DNA of 18,822 nucleotides from an uncultured Bacteroidota bacterium (GTDB lineage Bacteria > Bacteroidota > Bacteroidia > Bacteroidales > 4484-276): contig CAIYZW010001078.1 in NCBI GenBank assembly GCA_903930725.1, positions 1 to 18,822 of the forward strand. The letters are read 5' to 3'. Positions 7,428 to 15,295 of this stretch are shown one piece after another. The notes beneath the pieces are model-generated. The model was given only the letters and a program-made list of their open reading frames with translations, searched no databases and was not told the origin of the DNA. The stretch's first letter is position 1. Every line of letters starts with the position of its first letter. The position numbers were made by a program, and so were the translations under genes.

Positions 7428-10400
7428 TTATTCGTTCTTCAAATCATCAATCAGATTTTTCCTGAAAAAAGAGCGGACAGCAAAAAATATTGTGGCAATT
7501 CCGGTTATCAAAACCAATAAAATTATCAGCAATGGTGCAATCGGGCTAAAACTGAACGAAGGCGACACCAACGAAGGAATAATCCCGGCAACGGAACCAA
7601 AAATTCCAATGATAAGGCCAGCCAGCAAAATTATCAGGTTTTCGATAAAGATAATTTTGAAGATTTCTGATTTCCTGTAACCAAGAGCCAGCAATAAAGC
7701 CAGGTCATTTTTACGTTCGAGGATATTCCTCAGCAAAACAATACCAAGCCCAAGAGTGCCGATAAGTACACCCAGTCCGCCGAGTATAATAAAAACCGCG
7801 AGGTATGTGTTTTCGACGGCATAAAACTGCGCTAAACGGGTGGAGGCTGAGGTAAGTCGGATGCCATAATCGTAAAAAGTATTATTTAAAAGCTCCGAAA
7901 GTTCAGATTTTATCGAATCATTAGCCTGGACAAGAAAAATTTTAGAACCACTAACCGACGGAAAATGAACCATAAACAAACTATCCGAAATGAGCAGATT
8001 TCCCTGGAAAATTGAGTTTTCCATACCTGCGACCAGCAGAAGTTTCAGGGGTTTGCCGGCTTCATCGGTGTAAACCAGCGTGTCGCCGATTTTCTTTTTC
8101 AGGCTCCAGGTTAACATGGTTTGGTCGGCAATGGCGGGAATTATTCCTGGGGCAAAAGGTTCTTCCAAAGCTTGCCACAACATTGTTTTATCAATTCCTT
8201 TCGTTACTTTGGCAAACGAAAAAGCTTTTTTCTTTTGAAAATCAAAAGGGTCGAAACTAAGAATCGGCGGATGTTCAACCTGATTCAGATTCAGGCAACT
8301 GGCATCATCGCCATCGAATTTATGAAATTGAACAAACCTGACATCTTTTAAAATTTGTTCTCCATCGAGGCCAACTTTGCTTTTTCCGGTTTCTGAATTC
8401 AGATCGAAAAGTACCGGAAGTGTTGTTTGTGCCCAAAAAAGATAGCCTCCGGTGCCTGATTGCGGGAGGTTTTCGGTACCAAAAAAAGTTTTGCGGTTAG
8501 CGGCAGTTATTATGATGCTGAAGACGCCGACCGAAAGCAAAATAATTGCCGCGAGGCTTCGGTTTTTATTCCGGCCAATGTATTTTATGGCGAGACGGAA
8601 AATATTGGGATTTTTCACGAATTGATTTTGTGATTTCCGGCTTAGCCGATGGTCAATCAGGGCAAAGCATCCAAGCATAAAAACTGCCCCGGCCGAAAGA
8701 AATGCAGCCGCATTTTCTGTTTTATCAAAAATCAGCGAAAATGATATCATCAGCAGAGCTGCCGAAATCGCGGTAAAGGCAATAATCAGGTTCCATGGGA
8801 ATTTGCGGGATTGGTTTCCAGAAAATCCTGATGTATTTTTTTTGACAAGATTTGAAATCGGCTGCTTCATTTTTTTCAGCGTCACTATAAAAACCGATAA
8901 AACTGCCAGCATAATTCCTGAAATGGCGCTGATTACAAGCGTTGATGGATTAATTAAAACCTCAAGCATATCGGTTTGAACGGCATCACGCCACACCGAA
9001 TTTAGCCCGGCAAGCAGCGCGAGGTTGTACAAAATCCCGGCACCAACGCCAGCTAAACCTCCAGGGACAGTAATTAAAAATGTTTCGGCAAACCTGACTC
9101 CGATAATTTTGCGATTAGTAAACCCAAGCGCCGCCATCACACCAGTTTCACGGCTGCGCGTTTCGGTGTTAAGCGTGTAAATTAAAACGGTGAGCAAAAT
9201 TCCCGCGAAAATCACAAAAAAACTCAGGCTTAAAAAAAGCCCGCCAAAATCAACCGAATTTTTTGATGCCGACAAACCCTCCTTTAGCACTGGTGAAAAC
9301 GATAAACCCAACATTGCGGGATCAATATTTTGAATGATTTTTTGGCTAAGATTTTCGATCGAAACATCGCTTTTATTGAAGCGTATCGCGGTTTGATTTC
9401 CAAATTTATTGTCCCACATTTCCTGCCCTGCCCCAAGTGAAATAATTGCTTTTGGGGTTCCTTTGTAGCGGTTCCAGTAATCTTCGTCTTTGTTTCTGAT
9501 TTTTTTCAGGTCAATCGGGATGCCTGTTTCCCAGTCGCTGCAGCTCGAAGCTTCCGAAATTCCGGGAAACATTGGCATCAGCGATTTATCGGCCAAATCG
9601 CCCTGCGTTGGGATAATTTTTTTTACGACGAATTTTTTACTTTTTTCCTGAAGTTTTCGCAAAGGGCCAATCACAAAATAATCGAGATCCACAGTATCCC
9701 CGGTTTTCAAACCTAAATCATCGGCCAGCCATTCGTTAATTATAATTTCATTTTTAGATAATTTCTCATTAAAAAAATTTCCTGAAAGGGCCGAAACAAA
9801 TGAGTAAGGTGTTGATTTTCCGCGAAAGCGGATTGCATTTACCAGATAGGTCAGGATGGATTCATTTGGTAGTTCAAGTTTTTGGATGGATTCGGAAATT
9901 GGTTTATCAATAAAAATCCTTTCGGAGAGCAGTTCGTATTTCCCTTTTTCGCTAAGATCATGGATTTTCATGCCGGCATCCGGAAGTTTCCAGCATTGCC
10001 GAAGAATCTTATCAAGCTCCGGCGTGCTGAGGTTCCTCTCATTTTCCGAAACCAGCACAAGATTTGCCAGACCAGGTAATCCAAGTTTTTTGGATAAAAA
10101 ATCCATCTGCAAAAACACATTAAACGGCAGGTTTTGGTCGCTGCTCAGGCTGAATTGCCCAAGCTGGTTGTCGGTTGCGATGGCTTTTACCTTAAGCCGC
10201 AGGGCGATGGCTGAATTTTCGTCGGAAACAAAAGGTGCGTTAAGTGGAATTATATTTGCCTTTTCGACGCGAAGAATAAACGTTTCTCCTACTTTCAGTT
10301 TTAGTATGTCGGCAGTATTTTCGCTGATGATGGCTTCGTTGGGAAGTAAATCCGGCAAAGGAATTTCCGAAAATTTACCAAAGGTTGCATCAACACCTAA

Positions 10401-10724
10401 AACCTGAAGTGAATTAATCCGTCTGTTTGTTTCACTATTGATGGCAATACCCTGGAGCATCAGCACTGGCGCAGTTTTAGTCTGTGCTTTTTTGGCAATA
10501 TCGGTGGCTAATCTCGATTCAAAAAACCGTTCGCGGGCTGAGAGCGCAAATTCTGTTTTTCCAAGCCTTTTTAAAACCAGTTTTTCGAGACTAAATTTTA
10601 CCGAATCACCCACCACCAGTGCACCGGTAAGAACGGCGGTGCTAAGTAAAGTCGCTGCAAACAGTGCCAGATGCTGTTTCCGGTAATAAAAAAAACTCCT
10701 GATGATAAATCTTAAAACCGACAT
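7428..10724 (-). CDS. Large FtsX/MacB-type ABC transporter permease (YbbP-like, about 10 TM segments)
   Basis: This 1,098-residue inner-membrane protein has one N-terminal TM helix (about 16-40), a large extracytoplasmic domain (about 41-494), three TM helices with the first FtsX core (about 495-517, 550-575, 595-616; ETRSRETGVMAALGFTNRKI between the first two), two extra helices (about 642-664, 670-690), a helix at about 722-743, a second extracytoplasmic domain (744-973) and a final three-helix FtsX core (about 974-998, 1025-1050, 1066-1085; ERKNDLALLLALGYRKSEI). Two FtsX cores in about ten TM helices resemble YbbP-type permeases rather than four-helix LolC/MacB, but the first periplasmic domain is unusually long. 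Such proteins act mechanically on envelope substrates or partners; this one's substrate is unknown. It lies 73 bp downstream of its ATPase gene, presumably in one operon. Confidence 0.88.
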   Translation of the reverse strand: MSVLRFIIRSFFYYRKQHLALFAATLLSTAVLTGALVVGDSVKFSLEKLVLKRLGKTEFALSARERFFESRLATDIAKKAQTKTAPVLMLQGIAINSETNRRINSLQVLGVDATFGKFSEIPLPDLLPNEAIISENTADILKLKVGETFILRVEKANIIPLNAPFVSDENSAIALRLKVKAIATDNQLGQFSLSSDQNLPFNVFLQMDFLSKKLGLPGLANLVLVSENERNLSTPELDKILRQCWKLPDAGMKIHDLSEKGKYELLSERIFIDKPISESIQKLELPNESILTYLVNAIRFRGKSTPYSFVSALSGNFFNEKLSKNEIIINEWLADDLGLKTGDTVDLDYFVIGPLRKLQEKSKKFVVKKIIPTQGDLADKSLMPMFPGISEASSCSDWETGIPIDLKKIRNKDEDYWNRYKGTPKAIISLGAGQEMWDNKFGNQTAIRFNKSDVSIENLSQKIIQNIDPAMLGLSFSPVLKEGLSASKNSVDFGGLFLSLSFFVIFAGILLTVLIYTLNTETRSRETGVMAALGFTNRKIIGVRFAETFLITVPGGLAGVGAGILYNLALLAGLNSVWRDAVQTDMLEVLINPSTLVISAISGIMLAVLSVFIVTLKKMKQPISNLVKKNTSGFSGNQSRKFPWNLIIAFTAISAALLMISFSLIFDKTENAAAFLSAGAVFMLGCFALIDHRLSRKSQNQFVKNPNIFRLAIKYIGRNKNRSLAAIILLSVGVFSIIITAANRKTFFGTENLPQSGTGGYLFWAQTTLPVLFDLNSETGKSKVGLDGEQILKDVRFVQFHKFDGDDASCLNLNQVEHPPILSFDPFDFQKKKAFSFAKVTKGIDKTMLWQALEEPFAPGIIPAIADQTMLTWSLKKKIGDTLVYTDEAGKPLKLLLVAGMENSIFQGNLLISDSLFMVHFPSVSGSKIFLVQANDSIKSELSELLNNTFYDYGIRLTSASTRLAQFYAVENTYLAVFIILGGLGVLIGTLGLGIVLLRNILERKNDLALLLALGYRKSEIFKIIFIENLIILLAGLIIGIFGSVAGIIPSLVSPSFSFSPIAPLLIILLVLITGIATIFFAVRSFFRKNLIDDLKNE

Positions 10725-10749
10725 GATTTGATTTTCTGTTCAAAATTAA

Positions 10750-10780
10750 GCAGTCTGAAACTGCAAACGGCCTTCGGCCG
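10750..10780 (-). other. Two tandem small hairpins between ATPase and permease genes
   Basis: In the 73-bp gap the minus-strand transcript would form CGGCC-GAA-GGCCG (10768-10780), then GCAGT-TTCAG-ACTGC (10750-10764). Both have 5-bp perfect stems; the first is wholly G+C. There is no long T-tract after them, so a full terminator is unlikely. They could tune the ATPase:permease ratio or mark an RNA-processing site. Confidence 0.45.
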
Positions 10781-10797
10781 GTAAATACAGGATATTT

Positions 10798-11481
10798 TTA
10801 ACTCTTCAAAAGCTTTCCTCCGAAAATATGAAAAACACAGTCCATTTTTGAAGCAAGTTTTTCGGAATGCGTTACAATGATAAGTGTGACTTTATTTCTT
10901 TTATTAATTTCCGAAAGGAGGTCACCGATTTGTTCAGCCGAAGTCTGATCAAGTGAGCCGGTTGGCTCGTCGGCAAGGATAATTCCCGGCTCATTAATCA
11001 TTGCCCGCACAACCGCTCCGCGCTGACATTCTCCACCTGATAGTTGGCCTGGAACATGATACAGTTTATCGCTCAGACCAACTTCGTGTAAAAGCTCTTT
11101 AGCTCTTGCAGTTGCTGCATTTCGGCGGGTTTTGTCTTTAACGGGAATCAACGGTAAAAGTATGTTTTCGAGCAGGCTGAGTTGAGGCAATAAATAATGC
11201 TGCTGGAAAACAAAGCCGATGTGCAGGTTACGAAAATCGGCCAGTTGATTGTTATTAAAAGAATGTACCTCTTTTCCGTCAAAGCTGATGCTTCCGGTTG
11301 TTGGCCTGTCCAAAGTACCGATAATGTTGAGCAGCGTACTTTTTCCCGAACCCGATGGCCCTGAAATTGCCAGAGCATCTCCCGAACGGATTTCTAACGA
11401 AATGTCTGTCAAAACATCCTGCCATAATCCATTGCCAGGATTTTGATAGCTTTTGCTGATTTTATCTAATCTTAAAATCAT
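10798..11481 (-). CDS. ABC transporter ATP-binding protein, LolD/MacB/YbbA type
   Basis: The 227-residue cytoplasmic ATPase has Walker A GPSGSGKST (41-49), a Q-loop Gln93 (GFVFQQHYLLP), signature LSGGE (147-151), Walker B IILADE (167-172) with the D-loop GSLD, and the H-loop His205 (IIVTHSEKLA). Length and motifs fit the type that partners with FtsX/MacB permeases to drive mechanotransmission or lipoprotein handling. After LSGGE the sequence reads CQRGAVVRAM, where the family usually has QQRVAIARAL. The stop is 73 bp before the permease start and the start is 83 bp after the glycosyltransferase stop. That upstream gap holds an isolated TAATTTTG box but no convincing complete promoter. Confidence 0.93.
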   Translation of the reverse strand: MILRLDKISKSYQNPGNGLWQDVLTDISLEIRSGDALAISGPSGSGKSTLLNIIGTLDRPTTGSISFDGKEVHSFNNNQLADFRNLHIGFVFQQHYLLPQLSLLENILLPLIPVKDKTRRNAATARAKELLHEVGLSDKLYHVPGQLSGGECQRGAVVRAMINEPGIILADEPTGSLDQTSAEQIGDLLSEINKRNKVTLIIVTHSEKLASKMDCVFHIFGGKLLKS

Positions 11482-11564
11482 AATTGGTTTTTGCGTTTAT
11501 TCATTTTATGATAAAAACAAAGAATTGGGTGAACTTGAAAAATCAAAATTAAATCATCTGTTTT

Positions 11565-12881
11565 TTAACTGATTAATAATTTCGATGCCATTCCAGCAAT
11601 CACTTTTTCATAAATCTTTACCATATTTCCGGTCAAAACTTCATTGTTAAACTTTTCGCAGATGGCTTGCCTGCCCGAAAGGCTCATTTGCTTTAGTTTT
11701 TCGGGCTGCAAAAGCACTTCCTCCAACTTTGCGGCAAGCGCATCGGGAGTATTGGGAAAATAAACAACACCACCGCCGGTAACTTCAACAACTTCCGGAA
11801 AAGCTCCCAAGGCCGGCTGAATTACCGGAATCCCCGATGCCATGGCCTCAATCTGATAAAGGCCGAAAGCTTCACCTTTTCTTACAGGAACCGTTAAAAC
11901 CGAAAGTCCAGCAAAAAAACCATTCAAAGCTTCCCCGGCAAAATCCTGGATAAATTCGACGTCTTTAATGAAATTTATTTTTTGAAGCTTTTTGATTTGC
12001 CTGTTGATGAAAGGTTTGTCATCGCTTGTCATGCCCCCCGACAGCTTTAATCTTGCATCTTTAAACCGGGAATCCGATTTAAGTTTTATAAAAGCATCAA
12101 CAACAATTTCAAAGCCATTTTCATGATTCATCCTTGACAGAAAACCAATTACAGGGGGAGAAAGGGCAGGATTGTTTACCTTGTACTTTCCAGGTTCCAC
12201 GCCAATGCGAACAACGTGCAATTTACTTTCGGGGATGTTCATCTTTTGTTTCATTACATCCGCAAAATAGCCGCTAACGGCAACAAAAGCGTTAACATCC
12301 GCAACTTTTTCACTCATCAGGGCCCAGAGTTTTTCGCGATAGCTTTCGTCCATCGCATCAACCCAGACATCTTCATCCTGCAATGATGAAACCACAGGAA
12401 TTCCAAGTTCTTCTCTGATTTGCCCGGCCATGCCGAGCAACAAAGCATTCGATAAATGAACTACATCAGGTTTTTCGTGATGTTTTAAATATTGGATAAG
12501 CTCGTTAAGTTCGTCTTTTTGGTTGCCATCCCGGCCAAGCAGCATCGAAATGGTCATTTCTTCGAGACCGCTGGCGCGCGTTGAACCAGCCTTTTTTGCT
12601 GCATATTTCAGGATGGGTGCCGAGTTGAAAACCTTTTCGAGCCATGCTGGCATTTTCCTGAAAAGCTTGAAATTTTGTTTGAGGTAAATATTTACCGCTC
12701 CGTAGAACACAGGAATTTCTTCATCTGCCGGGCAGTCTTTCGCTGAAAGAGGAAGGTAAACCGGCAGCGTAAATGCCGCATGCCCCGCTGCTTTGAGCGA
12801 TTTCACAAAACCGCTGTCGCGAAGGCAATTTCCGCAATAAAATGTACCTCCAAACCCGGGAACGATATTGGCTATTTTCAC
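11565..12881 (-). CDS. GT4-type glycosyltransferase (GT-B fold), GTG start
   Basis: The 438-residue product has a GT-B layout. The N-terminal half (1-235) contains a glycine-rich loop with an unusual cysteine pair (GGTFYCGNCLRD, Cys16 and Cys19), KPDVVHLSN at 137-145, and VSGYFADVM at 202-210. The C-terminal half begins near PPVIGFLSRMNHENG (242-256) and carries the EX7E motif KGEAFGLYQIEAMASG, with Glu337 and Glu345, which in GT4 enzymes contacts the nucleotide-sugar donor. No TM segment is evident. The start is GTG at 12879-12881: an in-frame TAA lies nine codons upstream and no ATG lies between. The acceptor and sugar cannot be read from sequence. Its neighbours suggest an envelope glycan. 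Whether it is cotranscribed with the ABC genes (83-bp gap) is uncertain. Confidence 0.85.
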   Translation of the reverse strand: MKIANIVPGFGGTFYCGNCLRDSGFVKSLKAAGHAAFTLPVYLPLSAKDCPADEEIPVFYGAVNIYLKQNFKLFRKMPAWLEKVFNSAPILKYAAKKAGSTRASGLEEMTISMLLGRDGNQKDELNELIQYLKHHEKPDVVHLSNALLLGMAGQIREELGIPVVSSLQDEDVWVDAMDESYREKLWALMSEKVADVNAFVAVSGYFADVMKQKMNIPESKLHVVRIGVEPGKYKVNNPALSPPVIGFLSRMNHENGFEIVVDAFIKLKSDSRFKDARLKLSGGMTSDDKPFINRQIKKLQKINFIKDVEFIQDFAGEALNGFFAGLSVLTVPVRKGEAFGLYQIEAMASGIPVIQPALGAFPEVVEVTGGGVVYFPNTPDALAAKLEEVLLQPEKLKQMSLSGRQAICEKFNNEVLTGNMVKIYEKVIAGMASKLLIS

Positions 12882-12941
12882 TGTTCGATGATTATTTTTG
12901 CAATTTTACGGCTTTTTATCAACAAAAAATTATCCTTTTAA

Positions 12942-12959
12942 AAACCAATTTACTGGTTT
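12942..12959 (-). terminator. Weak terminator-like hairpin after the pentapeptide gene
   Basis: On the minus strand AAACCA (loop GTAAAT) TGGTTT is followed by further T residues, about 18 nt past the stop of the pentapeptide gene. The stem has only two G/C pairs, so intrinsic termination would be inefficient at best. Confidence 0.25.
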
Positions 12960-12976
12960 CATTTTGGGCGACTATT

Positions 12977-13558
12977 TTAATTGGTTTTTTCAATTTCGAT
13001 ATCATATTTGTTCAAGAGTCCGCCTATTTCTGAGAGGGAAAACATTGCTTTTTTTATCCGGTTATTTTCCGGGTCAATCGAAAAATTGAAAGACGTTCTT
13101 AAGTCTGCTTTTTCGATGATAGTCCTGTCGAATGCGGCTCTTGATAAATCACAATTATCGAAAACAGAACTTGTTAAGTCACATTCCGCAAAATCTACTT
13201 CCAGCAATTTTGAGTCGACAAAAGTTGTCTTTTTAATTTTTGTCTGATAAAAAGAGCTATGGTCAAGGTGGCAGCTTTTAAAACTAAACGAAAGCCCAAT
13301 GGGGTTGCAGTTGTTAAAAAGGAGTCCTAACATTTTGCATTCGGTGAACTTTATATTTCTAAAGGCAGCCTTATCCAGTTTGGCTAAACTTAAATTACAT
13401 CCGTAAAACATACATTCGTTAAACCTGATCCCGGTAAGGTCAGAATTGGAAAAGTTACAGTTTTTAAACATACAATTTTCGTACTCGCCCTTTGTCAGGA
13501 AGATTTTAGTAAAATCAACTTTGTCGAAAGTTTTATCTTCTACAAATATTTGCTCCAT
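12977..13558 (-). CDS. Pentapeptide-repeat protein, McbG/Qnr-like
   Basis: In this 193-residue protein, residues about 10-157 follow the pentapeptide pattern with Phe or Leu at every fifth centre (for example FKNCNFSNSDLTGIRFNEC and FAECDLTSSVFDNCDLS), implying a right-handed quadrilateral beta-helix. Cysteines often occupy the turns (29, 34, 49, 54, 74, 84, 96, 126, 136). The helix is interrupted near 85-97 (NPIGLSFSFKSC), as in Qnr-type proteins. The C-terminal cap (SIDPENNRIKKAMFSLSEIG) resembles, from memory, the end of McbG. Qnr, MfpA and McbG bind or protect DNA gyrase. That activity here is inference: many chromosomal homologues have no tested function. AGAAAGAA just before the ATG may serve as a weak ribosome-binding site. 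Confidence 0.85.
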   Translation of the reverse strand: MEQIFVEDKTFDKVDFTKIFLTKGEYENCMFKNCNFSNSDLTGIRFNECMFYGCNLSLAKLDKAAFRNIKFTECKMLGLLFNNCNPIGLSFSFKSCHLDHSSFYQTKIKKTTFVDSKLLEVDFAECDLTSSVFDNCDLSRAAFDRTIIEKADLRTSFNFSIDPENNRIKKAMFSLSEIGGLLNKYDIEIEKTN

Positions 13559-13614
13559 TTCTTTCTATGATTTATATCAGCGAATTGCATTTTAATGAGA
13601 TACGATTCCACCCT

Positions 13615-13628
13615 ATCAAAATTTTGAT
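13615..13628. repeat. 14-bp perfect palindrome upstream of the pentapeptide gene
   Basis: ATCAAAATTTTGAT is fully self-complementary and lies in the 79-bp gap between the CMD-family gene and the pentapeptide gene. It could be an operator, but AT-rich palindromes of this size also arise by chance. Confidence 0.4.
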
Positions 13629-13637
13629 TTTTGGAAG

Positions 13638-13982
13638 TTATTTTTTCAAGTCTTCCCAATACTCCAAAGCCCGCCTTGTGTGAGGGATAACAATGGTTCC
13701 ACCCACCAGGTTTGCTATGCCGAAAACCTCCATAATTTCATCATCGGTAACACTGTTTTGGAAGCAGCGTTCTAAATGATATTTTATGCAATCGTCGCAG
13801 CGTAGAACCATCGAAGCAATAAGACCAAGCATTTCCTTGGTTTTAACATCCAAAACACCTTCAATGTAGGCGTTGGTGTCCACATTAAAAATCCGTTTGA
13901 TTATTTTGTTATTGTTGTAAGCCAGTAACTTATCATTCATTTGCTGACGGTAACCGTTAAACTGCTCGCTAAGCTTTCCCAT
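13638..13982 (-). CDS. Carboxymuconolactone decarboxylase (CMD/AhpD-like) family protein
   Basis: This 114-residue, mostly helical, cytoplasmic protein carries the AhpD-type signature: Glu50 (KTKEMLGLIAS), Cys62-x-x-Cys65 (RCDDC) and His69 (IKYH). In AhpD this E-CxxC-H set is a thiol redox or peroxidase-reducing centre. True carboxymuconolactone decarboxylases lack the CxxC, so a redox role is more likely than aromatic degradation. The substrate or partner is unknown. It starts 15 bp after the kdsD stop, so the two are almost certainly cotranscribed. From memory, this neighbour pair recurs in other Bacteroidota. Confidence 0.88.
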   Translation of the reverse strand: MGKLSEQFNGYRQQMNDKLLAYNNNKIIKRIFNVDTNAYIEGVLDVKTKEMLGLIASMVLRCDDCIKYHLERCFQNSVTDDEIMEVFGIANLVGGTIVIPHTRRALEYWEDLKK

Positions 13983-13997
13983 TTTAAAATGCCTTTT

Positions 13998-14966
13998 TTA
14001 GAAAATACCTTCTTTAAGTATGTCGTGAAGATGTATTACACCTTTATAATCACCATTTTCGGTAACAAGCAACTGCGTAATATTGTTTGATCGCATAATT
14101 TCGAGTGCATGAACCACCAGGCTGTCAGCTTCGATAGTTTTTGGGTTTTTTGTCATAATGTCACCGGCAGTTACCTGGTCGAAAGATTTTCCCGATTGGA
14201 TCATACGCCGTAAATCGCCATCGGTAATCATACCTGCAAGCCGCTGGCCATCCATAACAGCCGTTGCGCCAAGCCTTTTCGACGAAATTTCGATAATTGT
14301 TGAGGAAATATCCTGATCAAGCGTAACAACAGGTCGTTCGTTTTGTACATAAAGATCGGCCACCCGCAGGTATAATCGTTTTCCCAAGGCCCCGCCGGGA
14401 TGGTATTTAGCAAAATCGCTGGATGTAAAACCACGGTACTCGAGCAAGCTCACCACAAGCGCATCGCCCATGACGAGCTGGGCTGTGGTGCTCGAAGTTG
14501 GTGCCAGATTATTGGGGCAGGCTTCCTTTAAAACAGTAGTTTCGATAATTAAATCTGCCTGGACGGCAAGGTACGAGTTGCGGTTTCCAACCATTGCAAT
14601 CAATTTGTTGCCAGACATTTTTATAAAAGGAATGAGAACCTTTATTTCGGCGGTATTTCCACTATTCGAGATGCAAACAACAATATCATCTTTCTGGATA
14701 ATCCCTAAATCGCCGTGAACAGCATCGCCGGCATGCATAAAAATGGCCGGTGTTCCCGTGGAATTGAGTGAAGCGACAATTTTTCCGGCAATCAGGGCAC
14801 TTTTTCCAACACCGGTAATTATTACTCTGCCACAACTTTGGTAAATCAATTCGACACATTTAGCAAAGTCATCATCAACGTAACTCACTAATTTACTTAC
14901 TACTTCAGCTTCTATCTGAATGGTTTGACGTGCAATTTCCTTGATTTCGCTGATGGTTTTGCTCAT
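13998..14966 (-). CDS. kdsD: D-arabinose-5-phosphate isomerase (KpsF/GutQ family)
   Basis: The 322-residue cytoplasmic enzyme interconverts ribulose-5-phosphate and arabinose-5-phosphate, the first step towards Kdo for lipopolysaccharide or capsule. The SIS domain spans about 40-175, with the sugar-phosphate site TGVGKSALIAGK (51-62), AGDAVHGDLG (79-88), ISNSGNTAE (99-107) and the family signature ACPNNLAPTSSTT (149-161). A conserved YHPGGALGKRL (188-198) leads to two CBS domains (about 205-262 and 268-322). Length is normal for the family and the start ATG aligns with it. It heads a minus-strand group with the CMD-family gene and is divergent from recQ. A TAATTTTG box (15008-15015) lies upstream without a well-spaced partner. 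Confidence 0.95.
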   Translation of the reverse strand: MSKTISEIKEIARQTIQIEAEVVSKLVSYVDDDFAKCVELIYQSCGRVIITGVGKSALIAGKIVASLNSTGTPAIFMHAGDAVHGDLGIIQKDDIVVCISNSGNTAEIKVLIPFIKMSGNKLIAMVGNRNSYLAVQADLIIETTVLKEACPNNLAPTSSTTAQLVMGDALVVSLLEYRGFTSSDFAKYHPGGALGKRLYLRVADLYVQNERPVVTLDQDISSTIIEISSKRLGATAVMDGQRLAGMITDGDLRRMIQSGKSFDQVTAGDIMTKNPKTIEADSLVVHALEIMRSNNITQLLVTENGDYKGVIHLHDILKEGIF

Positions 14967-15134
14967 GATTATTTCTCAAAAAATTGTTAAATAAATTTGT
15001 TTAGGTACAAAATTAACCCAATCTCACAAATTTGAACTATTTTTATAAAAATGTATTTACAAAAACAAGCGGTCAAAAACCCGATACAAATGGCAAAAAT
15101 TAAGGTCTGTAAAAAATTGTAAGAATTTTATTTG

Positions 15135-15165
15135 TTCGCTTGGAAATAATTTTTAGTTAGATTTG
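15135..15165 (+). promoter_or_regulatory. Bacteroidetes-type promoter for recQ
   Basis: TAGATTTG (15158-15165) fits TAnnTTTG exactly. TTCG (15135-15138), one mismatch from TTTG, lies 19 nt upstream, and an exact TTTG (15131-15134) lies at 23 nt. Transcription would start near 15172, giving a leader of about 125 nt. Confidence 0.45.
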
Positions 15166-15242
15166 TAAAAAAAGGTGAGAACAAAGACACCGGCTTAATC
15201 AAAAAAAGTAATTGAAATAATTTAAAAAAAAATTCGTTTGCG

Positions 15243-15271
15243 ACCTTCACAACATTTGAAATGAAGGTTGT
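15243..15271 (+). promoter_or_regulatory. Hairpin in the recQ leader with a mutually exclusive alternative
   Basis: ACCTTCA (15243-15249) pairs with TGAAGGT (15262-15268), ending 27 nt before the recQ ATG. A second pairing, ACAAC (15249-15253) with GTTGT (15267-15271), overlaps both arms and cannot form at the same time. Stems are short, so this is suggestive only. Confidence 0.3.
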
Positions 15272-15295
15272 TAATATCTTGAATGTAACTATTTT

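Larger units (their letters stand above)
14967..15295. other. Divergent 329-bp intergenic region between kdsD and recQ
   Basis: AT-rich, with no gene visible. It holds a promoter-like pair for recQ (15135-15165), a single -7-like box pointing towards kdsD (15008-15015), and a 7-bp hairpin in the recQ leader (15243-15268). Nothing else stood out. Confidence 0.7.

Noticed and set aside
9856..10407. 183-codon ORF on the plus strand
   Set aside because: It lies wholly antisense to the permease gene, has low-complexity Ser/Phe-rich composition and no recognisable domain.
13615..13628. The ATCAAAATTTTGAT palindrome as an intrinsic terminator for the CMD-family gene
   Set aside because: It has no loop, few G/C pairs and no following T-tract on the minus strand.
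5799..15015. Isolated minus-strand TAATTTTG boxes at 5799-5806, 10741-10748, 11544-11551 and 15008-15015 as promoters
   Set aside because: Each fits the -7 consensus but none has a TTTG-like -33 element at 19-21 nt; such octamers are expected by chance in AT-rich gaps.
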